64,000 nucleotides of DNA from Sphingobacterium bambusae (GTDB lineage: Bacteria > Bacteroidota > Bacteroidia > Sphingobacteriales > Sphingobacteriaceae): the NCBI RefSeq assembly GCF_033955345.1, contig NZ_CP138332.1, positions 4,960,001 to 5,024,000 on the forward strand, written 5' to 3'. The translations under genes and the position numbers were made by a program. Below are positions 52,682 through 61,268 of this stretch, one piece after another; positions within the stretch are counted from its first letter, which is position 1, and each line of letters starts with the position of its first letter. Under the pieces are notes generated by a model. It ran no database searches, was not told the origin of the DNA, and saw nothing but the letters and a program-made list of their open reading frames with translations.

Positions 52682-53732
52682 AGAAACGCTAGACCTGATC
52701 CAAGAAGATATTGCGCTATCTATCGAACAAAAGAAGCTTAGCGATAAGATGTTAAAGCTTATTTATGACAAGAAATGGTTTAACCTGTGGGTGCCCAAGG
52801 GCTATGGCGGCTTGGAGATGCCCTTGGCGGAAGGATGTGTGCTGTTGGAAGAACTGGCCTACGTTGATGGCGGCTTTGGATGGACGGTGACGCTCTGTGC
52901 GGGAGCCAATATGTTTGCCGGCTTTTTAGACCCTGCTTTGGCTGTAAACATCTTCGGCAAGCGCGAGGTATGCTGGGGCGGCAGTGGCAAGCCATCAGGC
53001 CGTGCCGATAAGCTGGCGGATGGCTATCTCGTGACAGGCTACTGGAAATATGCGACGGGCGCACCGCACCTCACGCATTTCACCTTGAATGCTTGGATTT
53101 ATGAGTCGGGAAAGCAAGTCTGCGATGCTGCAGGCAATCCGGTGTACCATTCCTTTTTTGTCGATCGCGACGATGTGCTTGTTCATTACGACTGGGACAC
53201 CTTTGGCTTGGCTTGCACGGCGAGCCACAGCTTCTCGGTGGAAAAGGTATTCCTGCCAGAGGATAGGGCCTTTGATTTGCTACCCGAGCGAAGGCAGCAT
53301 GAAGCGCCCTTGTATTATTATCCTTTTATGACCTTTGCCGAGTGTACCTTGGCCGTCAACTATTGGGGGATGTTCCGTCGTTTTCTGGATGTGCTGGAGC
53401 GGCAGCTTTTTGTGAAGTCCACCGACCCTTCTTGGGATGCGGCGGCTGGGAAAAAGCGCTTTATGCAGGTGGATCAGTCGCGCTCGGCACTCACTGAACA
53501 GGCCAAACGGCTCTACGCGCTTATGGACGCTACTTGGGGAGATCCACAACCGGACGATACAGCCCTTCAAGAAATAGCGACTTTAAGTCGAGAGATGGTG
53601 CAGCGTATAAAACAGGATGCGGCAGCATTATTTTCCTTTGCGGGCATTAGCGGAGCGCAGCAGGATAGCGAGTTGAACATTGTCTTTAGGCATCTCTTTA
53701 CCGCGGCGCAGCATAGTTTGCTCAACAGCTAA
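52671..53732 (+). CDS. Acyl-CoA-dehydrogenase-fold flavoprotein in the TPP-controlled operon
   Basis: A 353-residue protein with the ACAD fold: LWVPKGYGGLEMPLAEGCVL, LLEELAYVDGGFGWTVTLCA, WGGSGKPSGRADKLADGYLV and VTGYWKYATGAP are the N-terminal and middle domains; a helical C-terminal domain (FAECTLAVNYWGMFRRFLDV) follows. The GxWKYATG and the shortness make it closer to flavin-dependent monooxygenases of the HpaB/HsaA/DszC kind than to a fatty-acid enzyme, but this is by eye. The ATG lies inside the pnuT gene (11-bp overlap), so it is co-transcribed and translationally coupled, and thus also under TPP control. A thiamine-related substrate is inferred, not shown. Confidence 0.85.
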   Translation: MLHKETLDLIQEDIALSIEQKKLSDKMLKLIYDKKWFNLWVPKGYGGLEMPLAEGCVLLEELAYVDGGFGWTVTLCAGANMFAGFLDPALAVNIFGKREVCWGGSGKPSGRADKLADGYLVTGYWKYATGAPHLTHFTLNAWIYESGKQVCDAAGNPVYHSFFVDRDDVLVHYDWDTFGLACTASHSFSVEKVFLPEDRAFDLLPERRQHEAPLYYYPFMTFAECTLAVNYWGMFRRFLDVLERQLFVKSTDPSWDAAAGKKRFMQVDQSRSALTEQAKRLYALMDATWGDPQPDDTALQEIATLSREMVQRIKQDAAALFSFAGISGAQQDSELNIVFRHLFTAAQHSLLNS

Positions 53733-53765
53733 GTTCAGCCTTTGCGGCTGATACCTAGATCGTCC

Positions 53766-54635
53766 TTAGCAGTCAAACTGACGGCTAGCTTCGTAGACTT
53801 TGATACCCTGTTCGGTCATCTCTCGCGAGGGGATCCATAAAACACGCTCTTCCTCATAGCCACGAGGCACGGAGATAATGAAATCCGGTCGGTTATCACC
53901 GTCGAGATCGCCCACGAAAAGAACTTTAATAAAGGTATCCTGAAAAGACTCCTCTGCCACCAAGGTAAAGGCACGACCTGCTGCGTCGGTTAGGGTAAGG
54001 CTGTAGTTTGCTACCACATGAAAAATAGATTCCTTGCCATTGTCCTCGCTCACCGTAAACGATTCTTGGATATCGCCTTTTCCGACTAGGCTATAGCGGC
54101 TACCACCGCAGGTGAAGTCTTGTTTCTCGTTGGGCCAAATCTTATCGTTCGCCAAGGCGATGGCAGGATAGCTGCCGCTCTTTAAGTCGGCATGGCGCAG
54201 CAACAGCAAGCTTTTGTTCTTGGTCTCTACAGCTTTCGTTTTTATACCGGCACATTCATCAAATCCAGTAGACGTGGTATACTGCAGCGGTGCTAGGTGC
54301 AAGTTATTACCCTGTTGGTACACATCAAGCCAATCCCCAAGTAGCAAGGAGTCGGGGTCATCACGAGGTTCCCATAGGCGGTAGGTACCCGTCAAGTAGC
54401 TCTTGCCTTCGATAAAGTCCATGGCTGTCACGGCGTTGGCCTGTTCCTCGGCAGGAGGAGCAGCTACCAAAGTAGAGTCTGTATCATCCCTGTTTTCCAA
54501 GGAATCTTCCGCTACGGTTACCAGCTGCTGTCGTGGCTTGGAACCAATATTTTGGCAGGACGATAAGACCACACAGGCCGCAAGAAGAGAGTATATAGTA
54601 TGCATGCACGAACGTTTAAGAAAAACACCTATCAT
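53766..54635 (-). CDS. Hypothetical lipoprotein with FG-GAP-like C-terminus
   Basis: The first plausible starts are ATG at 54635 (MIGVFLKRSCMHTIYSLL, giving a basic n-region) and ATG at 54605; the open frame beyond them runs into the REP-like repeat and is rejected. A lipoprotein signal ends in ACVVLSSC. The 289-residue protein has an acidic linker (EDSLENRDDTDSTLV), then a beta-rich domain; near the end VLFVGDLDGDNRPDFIISVP is an FG-GAP/VCBS-like calcium-binding repeat. I know no family. It is a single gene. Confidence 0.65.
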   Translation of the reverse strand: MIGVFLKRSCMHTIYSLLAACVVLSSCQNIGSKPRQQLVTVAEDSLENRDDTDSTLVAAPPAEEQANAVTAMDFIEGKSYLTGTYRLWEPRDDPDSLLLGDWLDVYQQGNNLHLAPLQYTTSTGFDECAGIKTKAVETKNKSLLLLRHADLKSGSYPAIALANDKIWPNEKQDFTCGGSRYSLVGKGDIQESFTVSEDNGKESIFHVVANYSLTLTDAAGRAFTLVAEESFQDTFIKVLFVGDLDGDNRPDFIISVPRGYEEERVLWIPSREMTEQGIKVYEASRQFDC

Positions 54636-54710
54636 CCTTAACGAACGAGCACCGCTGTTTGTTTGCAGAAGCTTGTTGATACGGGGCTGTCCTAAAAGAT
54701 AATTTATCAA

Positions 54711-54829
54711 ATCAAAATGCGTCATTGCGAGGAAGTATGACGACCGCCGAAGGCAGCTCCGTAGGAAACCAATCTGCATTTTGATTTTCTAAGATTGCTT
54801 CGCCGTCGTTCCTCCTTCTCGCAATGACG
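54711..54829. repeat. REP-like extragenic inverted repeat
   Basis: Outer arms CGTCATTGCGAG (54720-54731) and CTCGCAATGACG (54818-54829) pair perfectly. A second inverted pair, ATCAAAATGC (54711-54720) and GCATTTTGAT (54776-54785), is nested across it, with GACGACCGCCGAAGGC and CGCCGTCGTTCC between. The GTCATTGCGAG...CTCGCAATGAC core is a well-known dispersed extragenic element of many bacteria. Confidence 0.85.
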
Positions 54830-54867
54830 AAAGTTAGTTACTTTTTAGGCAGTCTCGCTATGCTCTG

Positions 54868-55866
54868 TTAAGAAGCGCCGTTTAAGGCCTCTTTGATGAT
54901 GCGGAACGATTCCAGTCTTTTTCCATTGTCAAAGATATAGTTTGTTGTCATGATTTCATCGATTTCATATTTTTTTATGAAAGCTGGGACCTGGTCGGCA
55001 ATCAGCTCCGCATCACCGATAAAGGTACAGGCGGTCATGTTGTATACTGCTTTTTCGATTTCGGGAATGCCGTCGTAAATAACCTTCTCGGTGGGAGGTG
55101 ATAGTGGGCGACGGTGATTGGTCAATATACCGGCGAACATATTAAATAAGCTGGTCGACAGAAATTCTGCTTCGGCAGTGGTCTCGGCCGCGATAATGTT
55201 GACGCAGGTGATAAAATAAGGTTTATCCAAATGGCGGGATGGCTTAAATTCACGTCGGTATATCTCAGCCGCTTGGGCAAACATGGCTGGGGCGAAATGC
55301 GCCGCAAAGGCGTAGGGCAATCCCAGTTCTGCCGCCAAATGTGCCGAGTCGGTGCTGGATCCTAAAATATACAAGGGAATCTCCAAGCCTTCACCGGGAA
55401 AGGCTCGTACTTTCTCCGTAGGATCATCGTTTTCAAAATACTGTTGCAACGCCCGCACATCATCCTTAAAGTAGAACGCCGTATTCAGGTTGTTGCGGCG
55501 CAGCGCCATAGCCGTTACTTGGTCGGTGCCGGGAGCACGCCCCAAGCCAAGGTCTATGCGGCCTGGATAGAGGCTTTCCAGCGTGCCAAATTGCTCGGCC
55601 ACCACCAGCGGCGCATGGTTGGGCAGCATAATGCCGCCAGAGCCTATGCGGATGCTCTTCGTTTGCGAGGCCACATGGCCTATCAACACGGCCGTGGCCG
55701 AGCTGGCGATATGTTCCATATTATGGTGCTCCGCAAACCATATACGTTCGTAACCTAATTGCTCTATATATTGTGCGCCCTCTACGCTTCGCTCGATAGC
55801 CTGCTTCACCGAATCTCCTTTGGATACGGTTGCCAGATCTAGCGCGGATAGTTTAATGTTGTTCAT
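54868..55866 (-). CDS. LLM-class flavin-dependent oxidoreductase (luciferase-like)
   Basis: A 332-residue TIM-barrel monooxygenase-type protein: MNNIKLSALDLATVSKGDSV, LGYERIWFAEHHNMEHIASS, VLIGHVASQTKSIRIGSGGI, MLPNHAPLVVAEQFGTLESL and YPGRIDLGLGRAPGTD are the signature of the YhbW-like subgroup. FMN would be supplied by a separate reductase. The substrate is unknown. It is a single gene on the minus strand, with a REP-like repeat just downstream of it. Confidence 0.93.
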   Translation of the reverse strand: MNNIKLSALDLATVSKGDSVKQAIERSVEGAQYIEQLGYERIWFAEHHNMEHIASSATAVLIGHVASQTKSIRIGSGGIMLPNHAPLVVAEQFGTLESLYPGRIDLGLGRAPGTDQVTAMALRRNNLNTAFYFKDDVRALQQYFENDDPTEKVRAFPGEGLEIPLYILGSSTDSAHLAAELGLPYAFAAHFAPAMFAQAAEIYRREFKPSRHLDKPYFITCVNIIAAETTAEAEFLSTSLFNMFAGILTNHRRPLSPPTEKVIYDGIPEIEKAVYNMTACTFIGDAELIADQVPAFIKKYEIDEIMTTNYIFDNGKRLESFRIIKEALNGAS

Positions 55867-56040
55867 AGCTTAAAAATACAAGCTTCCCTGCAACAATGTG
55901 TAATCGCAGTGTAATTCCAACAAGACTGTATAAAAAGCTTGACATTCTACGGACTTTTTAACGATGCTGTTGCCCACTCGAAGGTTTAATTAGGAATATT
56001 CTCGATACGATTCCGCTTAGGCGGGATGGAGACAGCGCTG

Positions 56041-57228
56041 TTATTCTTCAGGCAGACGGATGGCCTGTATAGCGACATGCTCGCCACTTTGCAGGCTGCA
56101 GAAGAAGAGAAAGTCGTCGCCGCCATCGGCAATCTTAAATTTCTTACGGATATCTTCTACCCGGAGCGGGAAATTCTTGCTGATGACATTCGCCTTGCGG
56201 AGGCCTAAGCCTTTCTTGAGCGAACGCAGGGGATGTACGGCAATGACCTCAAAGCGGCGTCCGGGAAAGTCGGGCAGGAGATCGGGACTCGTATATAAGT
56301 GGGTATGCGGATGCAGCTTGTTGATCCCTAATTTATGGCCTAGGCTTTTGAAAGCACCGGCTTTCGTGAGCGCGACATCGGGGTCGTATAGGTAAGCATC
56401 CACGGGGCCGAAGGAGGATTCCGCAGCTTGCTCCTCGGCGTAGCTGAAGCTGAAGGTCTGTTGCCCTTGGGGCAGCAGGCGGACGGCATGTACCTGCACA
56501 TCGCCTTCGTAGCCTTGCTCTTGCACAAAGAGTAGCTCCTTGCAGTCGTTCTGCACGCTGAGAACATACACCTCCTTGACATGTTGCAACGTTTGCAAGG
56601 CCAAGGAAATATCCAGCAGGGGCGCTAGCTTGCTGATGATGCACCGCGCTTTGGAAAAGAAGAGTGCCTGATGCTCCACAATATTTGGTTCGCAATCTTG
56701 CAAGCGAAAAACCTTTTGCTGCTGCACACGCCGTGATGGGTCGGAATAGATATAATCAAAGCGCTCCTTGCTGCCCTGCAGTAGAGCTATGCCATCACCC
56801 GCATGGCAGCTGATATTTTCGAGACCCAGTGTTTGGAAGTTATGCGCAACGATTTCCGCCAAGGCTTCATTGCGCTCGCAATGCCATACCTTGGTTGCGC
56901 TGCTGGCAAAATAAAAGCTGTCTACCCCAAAGCCTCCGGTGAGGTCGATAAGCTTGCTGCCAGCTTGTATCAAGGAAGCCTTGAAATTTCCGGTCTCCAC
57001 CGATGAACATTGTTCGAGGCTCAGCTTTTCCGGATAATAGATACCCGGTACCAAGGTCCAAGGTGCTATTTTCTTTGCCGCCCGTTGTCGCCCATCAATC
57101 TGTTGCGCCAGCTCGCTGGATGAAACGGACGTAAAAGGAGATTTACGCAAGGCCATATCAGCAGCCTGCGCATCCTGATGTTGGCGCAGGTAGTCTTGTA
57201 CGGCTTCGGATAGAATGGCTTTATTCAC
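56041..57228 (-). CDS. Class I SAM-dependent methyltransferase with THUMP-like domain (PG_1098 type)
   Basis: A 395-residue protein read from GTG at 57228 (MNKAILSEAVQDYLRQHQD). A helical N-terminal part (PG_1098-like) is followed by a methyltransferase core: KLIDLTGGFGVDSFYFAS (motif I), WHCERNEALAEIVAHNF (motif II), DYIYSDPSRRVQQQK (DPxR in place of DPPY). The C-terminal part (FEVIAVHPLRSLKKGLGL, KANVISKNFPLRVEDIRKKF) is a THUMP-like RNA-binding domain. It is probably an RNA methyltransferase, substrate unknown. It lies 30 bp after the aspartate kinase gene. Confidence 0.88.
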   Translation of the reverse strand: MNKAILSEAVQDYLRQHQDAQAADMALRKSPFTSVSSSELAQQIDGRQRAAKKIAPWTLVPGIYYPEKLSLEQCSSVETGNFKASLIQAGSKLIDLTGGFGVDSFYFASSATKVWHCERNEALAEIVAHNFQTLGLENISCHAGDGIALLQGSKERFDYIYSDPSRRVQQQKVFRLQDCEPNIVEHQALFFSKARCIISKLAPLLDISLALQTLQHVKEVYVLSVQNDCKELLFVQEQGYEGDVQVHAVRLLPQGQQTFSFSYAEEQAAESSFGPVDAYLYDPDVALTKAGAFKSLGHKLGINKLHPHTHLYTSPDLLPDFPGRRFEVIAVHPLRSLKKGLGLRKANVISKNFPLRVEDIRKKFKIADGGDDFLFFCSLQSGEHVAIQAIRLPEE

Positions 57229-57258
57229 CTTGGTATAATTTCCTGATCTGTAGGTAGA

Positions 57259-58521
57259 CTACAGTTTCTTGACCAGCAATTGGCAAGTATAGCTGTCTTT
57301 CAATTCTCTGATAATTTGCTTGTTGACCAATACCCTGTCAATGGTTTCTTGATTGAAGTAGCGTATGGTGATCAGTTCCAGTCCTTTTTCTACCGAAACT
57401 TTGTAGCGTTTTTCCAATTCTTCGAGTAGCGTATCGATGTTTTTACCGGTATCGTCTACACTCACACAAAAACTGATCGCACTGTTGTGCATCATATTTA
57501 TCTTGATGCGGTTGCTGTGGAAGAGGTTGAAAATATGGCTCAGGTTATCCTCTACAATAAAGGAGAAATCCCGAGGCTGTATATTGATGAACACCTGGTT
57601 GACCTTGAAGATAAAGGAGGGCACGGGTAGGCCTTGGTTGGTACTGCGGATAAAGGTGCCCGGTTCCGAGGGATTCACGAAGGAACGTACATTCAGCGCA
57701 ATCTTTTTGTTCTGCAGCGGTTTGATGGTTTTCGGGTGTATCACCGTTGCCCCATAGTAGGTAAGCTCTATGGCATCCGTGTAGGAAAGCTCCGGTATTA
57801 GCTCGGTATGGTCAAACCATTTCGGGTCTGCATTCAAGACGCCCGGAACATCTTTCCAGATGGTGATGTCTTCGGCGTTAAGGCAGGATGCAAAGATCGC
57901 CGCCGAATAGTCGGATCCTTCACGCCCTAGCGTGGTGGTGAAGTTCTCCGAGGTCGAGCCAATAAAGCCTTGCGTAATGATAACATGCTCATCCAGCATT
58001 GTCGGCAGGTCGCGGCGAATTTTTTCTTCGGTTTTCTCCCAATCCACAGCCGCCTCGCGGTAGGTATTGTCGGTAAATAAATAGTCGCGCGCATCGAGCC
58101 ATTTGGCAGCAATACCGCTGTGCAGCGCATAGGCAGCAAGAATTTTTGAAGAGGCCATCTCACCGGTCGATACGATTTGATCGAAGAGGTAATCGTAGGT
58201 ATCCTGCGGTTCTTCCTCTAAGACCCATTCTACCTCTACAAAGCAGTTGGCTATCTCGTCGAAAATAGGATGCTTGGGGTCGTCGAATAGGTCGACTAAT
58301 ATTTGATGGTGCCAGGCTTTGACAGCGTCCAAGCGCGCAAAGGCTTCGCCCGTTTGCTCAACATAGTGCTGGGTAACCTCCTGCAGCCTGTCGGTCGTTT
58401 TGCCCATAGCCGACACCACCACCAGCAGCTCGTCCTTTTTATAGTTGGCTACGATATGAGCAACGTTTTTTATACTTTCCGCATCTTTGACCGATGCACC
58501 TCCAAACTTAAATACTTGCAT
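57259..58521 (-). CDS. lysC: Aspartate kinase
   Basis: A 420-residue monofunctional aspartokinase: MQVFKFGGASVKDAESIKNV (ATP site), LVVVSAMGKTTDRL, STGEMASSKILAAYAL, FTTTLGREGSDYSAAIFA, WKDVPGVLNADPKWF and ELTYYGATVIHPKTI cover the kinase domain. The last ~150 residues hold two ACT domains (SFIVEDNLSHIFNLFHSNRI, ISFCVSVDDTGKNIDTLLEE) for feedback by lysine or threonine. It begins synthesis of lysine, threonine and methionine. It lies 15 bp downstream of the DUF3298 lipoprotein gene and 30 bp before the methyltransferase. Confidence 0.96.
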   Translation of the reverse strand: MQVFKFGGASVKDAESIKNVAHIVANYKKDELLVVVSAMGKTTDRLQEVTQHYVEQTGEAFARLDAVKAWHHQILVDLFDDPKHPIFDEIANCFVEVEWVLEEEPQDTYDYLFDQIVSTGEMASSKILAAYALHSGIAAKWLDARDYLFTDNTYREAAVDWEKTEEKIRRDLPTMLDEHVIITQGFIGSTSENFTTTLGREGSDYSAAIFASCLNAEDITIWKDVPGVLNADPKWFDHTELIPELSYTDAIELTYYGATVIHPKTIKPLQNKKIALNVRSFVNPSEPGTFIRSTNQGLPVPSFIFKVNQVFINIQPRDFSFIVEDNLSHIFNLFHSNRIKINMMHNSAISFCVSVDDTGKNIDTLLEELEKRYKVSVEKGLELITIRYFNQETIDRVLVNKQIIRELKDSYTCQLLVKKL

Positions 58522-58536
58522 GTAATTCGTTAAAAG

Positions 58537-59385
58537 TTAGATTTTGGTTGATAGCTCTTTATATAGCCTGCGTCCTTCCTCTGTCAGGAGTTCCTCAATA
58601 TCCGAATAGGGGATAACCAAGGTGGTGGAACCCTCTGCATAAGATTTTATCTCGTAGGGGTTGTAGTGAAACAACAAGCCCTCTCTCGTTAACCCAAAAT
58701 TTGCCGGAAGCACAAAGCTGTCGTTGGCAAAGAAGTAGGAGCTGCCATAGGCGGCCGTGTCGGCTAGGTTTTCCAGCTTTTTAAAGTGCCTTTCGGCAAC
58801 CGTCAATAGCTGCGTGGTATCGCTAACGAAGTCGGTCAGCGCAAGGCGTTTTTTTTGTGCCACATCGAAGGTAAACCACAGCTCGATCTCCATGCCATGC
58901 GCACCACCCGTGTAGTCGTTTATCGCCGTACGCAGCGTCAATACCCCCGGTTCATTCAGCACCACTTTGGAATCTTGGTGCTTGAACCAAGCATGGAAGG
59001 CCTCGTTGCCGGCGTCGATCTGCTCTTCGGCATACTCGTTAAATCCGCCAAGAAAACTTTCGGAAACCTGCTCCACGGTTTGCTCGCCATCAATGAAGAT
59101 CGCCTCCAGCACCATGCTGTCGATTTCTGGGTTAAACACCGGATATTGCGCGGTGAACAGCGTAGAATCTATGCTGCTTTCGGTGCCCGTGAGGTAGGGG
59201 CTGAATGCTTTAAACTGCTTCAGCTCGTAGTGCAGGGTGTCTCCCGCGGCCGATCCATTCGTGGCCTGCGTCGACGATTCCGACCTGCGGTCAGCAAAGC
59301 AAGCGCTCGCCAACAATGCGGCAAGCAGACCCGCAAAAAGACTGCTATTGCTTAATTTTGAAAATTTAAAGACACATTTACCCAT
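58537..59385 (-). CDS. DUF4163/DUF3298 lipoprotein (RsiV-like fold)
   Basis: A 282-residue lipoprotein, signal ending LLASAC (Cys29). The DUF4163 part has YPVFNPEIDSMVLEAIF and YAEEQIDAGNEAFHAWF; the DUF3298 part has YTGGAHGMEIELWFTFDVAQ, LALTDFVSDTTQLLTVAER and FHYNPYEIKSYAEGSTTLVI, the family's most conserved block. In Bacillus RsiV this fold senses lysozyme; here no sigma factor is nearby, so the role is open. The start lies 34 nt inside the GNAT gene upstream, showing co-translation. Confidence 0.9.
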   Translation of the reverse strand: MGKCVFKFSKLSNSSLFAGLLAALLASACFADRRSESSTQATNGSAAGDTLHYELKQFKAFSPYLTGTESSIDSTLFTAQYPVFNPEIDSMVLEAIFIDGEQTVEQVSESFLGGFNEYAEEQIDAGNEAFHAWFKHQDSKVVLNEPGVLTLRTAINDYTGGAHGMEIELWFTFDVAQKKRLALTDFVSDTTQLLTVAERHFKKLENLADTAAYGSSYFFANDSFVLPANFGLTREGLLFHYNPYEIKSYAEGSTTLVIPYSDIEELLTEEGRRLYKELSTKI

Positions 59386-59804
59386 TCGCTATCAAAATCT
59401 GCATTGTACTTTTTATAAAACTCGATGGCCGGCGCGTTCCAATCCAACACTTGCCACATCATGCCGCTATAACCCTTTTCTTTTGCATAAGCTACCGTGC
59501 TATCCAGTAGCAGCTTCCCGATGCCCATCCCGCGCGCTTCCTCGGTCACGATCAGGTCTTCTAGGTACAGGCGGCGCCCTTTCCAAGTGGAGTAGCGTAT
59601 GTAGTACAGCGCCAAGCCGATGATGCGGCCATCGCGCTCGGCCACAAAAGCGCCCCATACGGGCTGCTCGCCAAAGCCGCTGTTCACAAACTCCTCCATA
59701 CTTACCGTCACAGCATCTGGCTGCCGTTCATAAATCGCCAACTCGCGGATCAGCTCCAGCATCGCCGGACAGTCGGCTGCTTGCGCCGCTCTAATTGTCG
59801 TCAT
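59352..59804 (-). CDS. GNAT family N-acetyltransferase (diamine-acetyltransferase-like)
   Basis: A 150-residue GNAT: MTTIRAAQAADCPAMLELIR, IGLALYYIRYSTWKGRRLYL, LEDLIVTEEARGMGIGKLLL (acetyl-CoA loop R-x2-G-x-G/A) and NAPAIEFYKKYNADFDSEWV resemble the spermidine/diamine N-acetyltransferase group (SSAT-like). The exact acceptor is unknown. It overlaps the YggS gene upstream by 14 nt and the DUF3298 gene downstream by 34 nt, so the three are one transcript. Confidence 0.92.
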   Translation of the reverse strand: MTTIRAAQAADCPAMLELIRELAIYERQPDAVTVSMEEFVNSGFGEQPVWGAFVAERDGRIIGLALYYIRYSTWKGRRLYLEDLIVTEEARGMGIGKLLLDSTVAYAKEKGYSGMMWQVLDWNAPAIEFYKKYNADFDSEWVNVSLNFQN

Positions 59805-60492
59805 CTTTGAGTTTGAAGTGTTTGACTACGCGTTTGCCAAATACGGTGCTGCCCAAGCGCACCATGTTGCTGCCGTTTTCCACGGCCAGTTTGTAATCGG
59901 ATGACATGCCCATCGAAAGGGTGTCAAACGATTCTACGCCACGGTAGAAGCTAGTTTTTATACCGTCGAACAGCATTTTCAATTCGTAAAACTCTTCTTT
60001 GATTACCTTTTCGTTTTCCGTGTTGGTGGCAATGCCCATCAATCCGCGGATACGTACATGCTGCATCGCCGCAAACTCCTCATCGCGCAAGAGCTCGATA
60101 AGCTCGGCATGATCCAGCCCAAATTTGCTGTCCTCATCGGCAATGTATACTTGCAGCAGGCAGTCGATCACGCGATTGTGCTTTGCCGCATGTTTGTCGA
60201 TCTCTTTTAGTAGTTTAAGCGAATCCACAGATTCGATCATGGCCACAAAATGGGCTATATATTTTACTTTATTCGTTTGCAGGTGGCCAATAAGGTGCCA
60301 TGCTATATCTTTCGGAAGCGCTTCCTCTTTTTCCAATAGTTCCTGCACCATATTCTCACCGAAAACGCGCTGCCCAGCGGCATAGGCTTCCAGGATATCC
60401 TTCACCGGTTTGGTTTTGGAAACAGCCACCAAGGTGACGTCCATCGTTTTCAGTTCTTTTTGTAAGGTTTCAATATTTAATGCAATGCTCAT
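59791..60492 (-). CDS. YggS family pyridoxal-phosphate homeostasis protein
   Basis: The ATG at 60492 (MSIALNIETLQKELKTMDVT) is the start; the longer frame begins with TTG. The 233-residue protein has the PLP Lys26 in LVAVSKTKPVKDI, GENMVQELLEKEEALP, WHLIGHLQTNKVKYIA, MIESVDSLKLLKEID, RIRGLMGIATNTEN and LSMGMSSDYKLAVENGSNMV, all characteristic. YggS/PROSC carries PLP and balances B6 and amino-acid pools. It is first in a run with the GNAT and DUF3298 genes and is divergent from the DUF4296 gene (78-bp gap). Confidence 0.95.
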   Translation of the reverse strand: MSIALNIETLQKELKTMDVTLVAVSKTKPVKDILEAYAAGQRVFGENMVQELLEKEEALPKDIAWHLIGHLQTNKVKYIAHFVAMIESVDSLKLLKEIDKHAAKHNRVIDCLLQVYIADEDSKFGLDHAELIELLRDEEFAAMQHVRIRGLMGIATNTENEKVIKEEFYELKMLFDGIKTSFYRGVESFDTLSMGMSSDYKLAVENGSNMVRLGSTVFGKRVVKHFKLKDDDN

Positions 60493-60570
60493 TTCCGTCA
60501 AATTTCAACGTTCAAAAACTTAAAAGTGGTTATTCAGATGCCTTTTCGTAAATTTGTACAAACTTACGAA

Positions 60571-61260
60571 ATGCAACGCTTATTACTTATTATATTGTCT
60601 TCGTTTTTTTTGTTGATTTCTTGCAAAAAATCAGCGCCAGAAGGAATTTTATCGGAAAAGAAGATGGCCGACCTGATGGCGGAGGTGCATTTGCTGGACG
60701 GCTATTTGAATACGCTGCCGGTGGATAGCTCGCGCAAGATTATCGACGGACTGTATGGCCAAGTGTTTCAGAAGTATGGTCTCGACTCGGCCAAATTTAC
60801 GCAAAACCTAAGCTTCTACCTTGGCGACCCCACGCTATCCAAAAAGATCTATGTCGAGGTCAATAAGAAGTTGACGGGGCTGGATCGCGAGTATCGCCTA
60901 GGCGATTCCTTGGAGAATGTGCGCGTCAGCGACAGCATACGGTATGTGCAATATTACACACGCTTGCGGGATGAGGCTTACCAACTTATTCAGCAGGTGT
61001 ATCTGGATAGCATTCCGCTGACCTACCGCACCTATAGAAACGATTTTATGCGCCGAGCAGGATTGACCTTAAATATTTTTCAAAATGAGCAGGTGCCCGT
61101 AACAGGGCCGGTGCCTTTACCAAGCAGCAACCTGCAGCAGCCTGCGCCCGTGTCCGGTGCAGATGCCACACCTAAAACACTGCCCACGGTGCCCGCATCG
61201 GGAGCAGCCGAGCGCCCACCCGCTGTATTACAGCGTGAAGTGGTGCCCCAAGTAAATTAA
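60571..61260 (+). CDS. DUF4296 lipoprotein
   Basis: The ATG at 60571 begins a lipoprotein signal (MQRLLLIILSSFFLLISC, Cys18); the frame upstream is not a signal. The 229-residue protein has the DUF4296 core GILSEKKMADLMAEVHLLDG, VFQKYGLDSAKFTQNLSFYL and KKIYVEVNKKLTGLDREYR, and a Pro/Ala-rich tail. The family is found only in Bacteroidota and its role is not known. It is 8 bp before mutS2, so both are one operon. Confidence 0.92.
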   Translation: MQRLLLIILSSFFLLISCKKSAPEGILSEKKMADLMAEVHLLDGYLNTLPVDSSRKIIDGLYGQVFQKYGLDSAKFTQNLSFYLGDPTLSKKIYVEVNKKLTGLDREYRLGDSLENVRVSDSIRYVQYYTRLRDEAYQLIQQVYLDSIPLTYRTYRNDFMRRAGLTLNIFQNEQVPVTGPVPLPSSNLQQPAPVSGADATPKTLPTVPASGAAERPPAVLQREVVPQVN

Positions 61261-61268
61261 AATTATAT

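Noticed and set aside
54636..54779. N-terminal extension of the lipoprotein at 53766
   Set aside because: The extra residues are encoded by the REP-like repeat; the lipoprotein signal starts only at 54635 or 54605.
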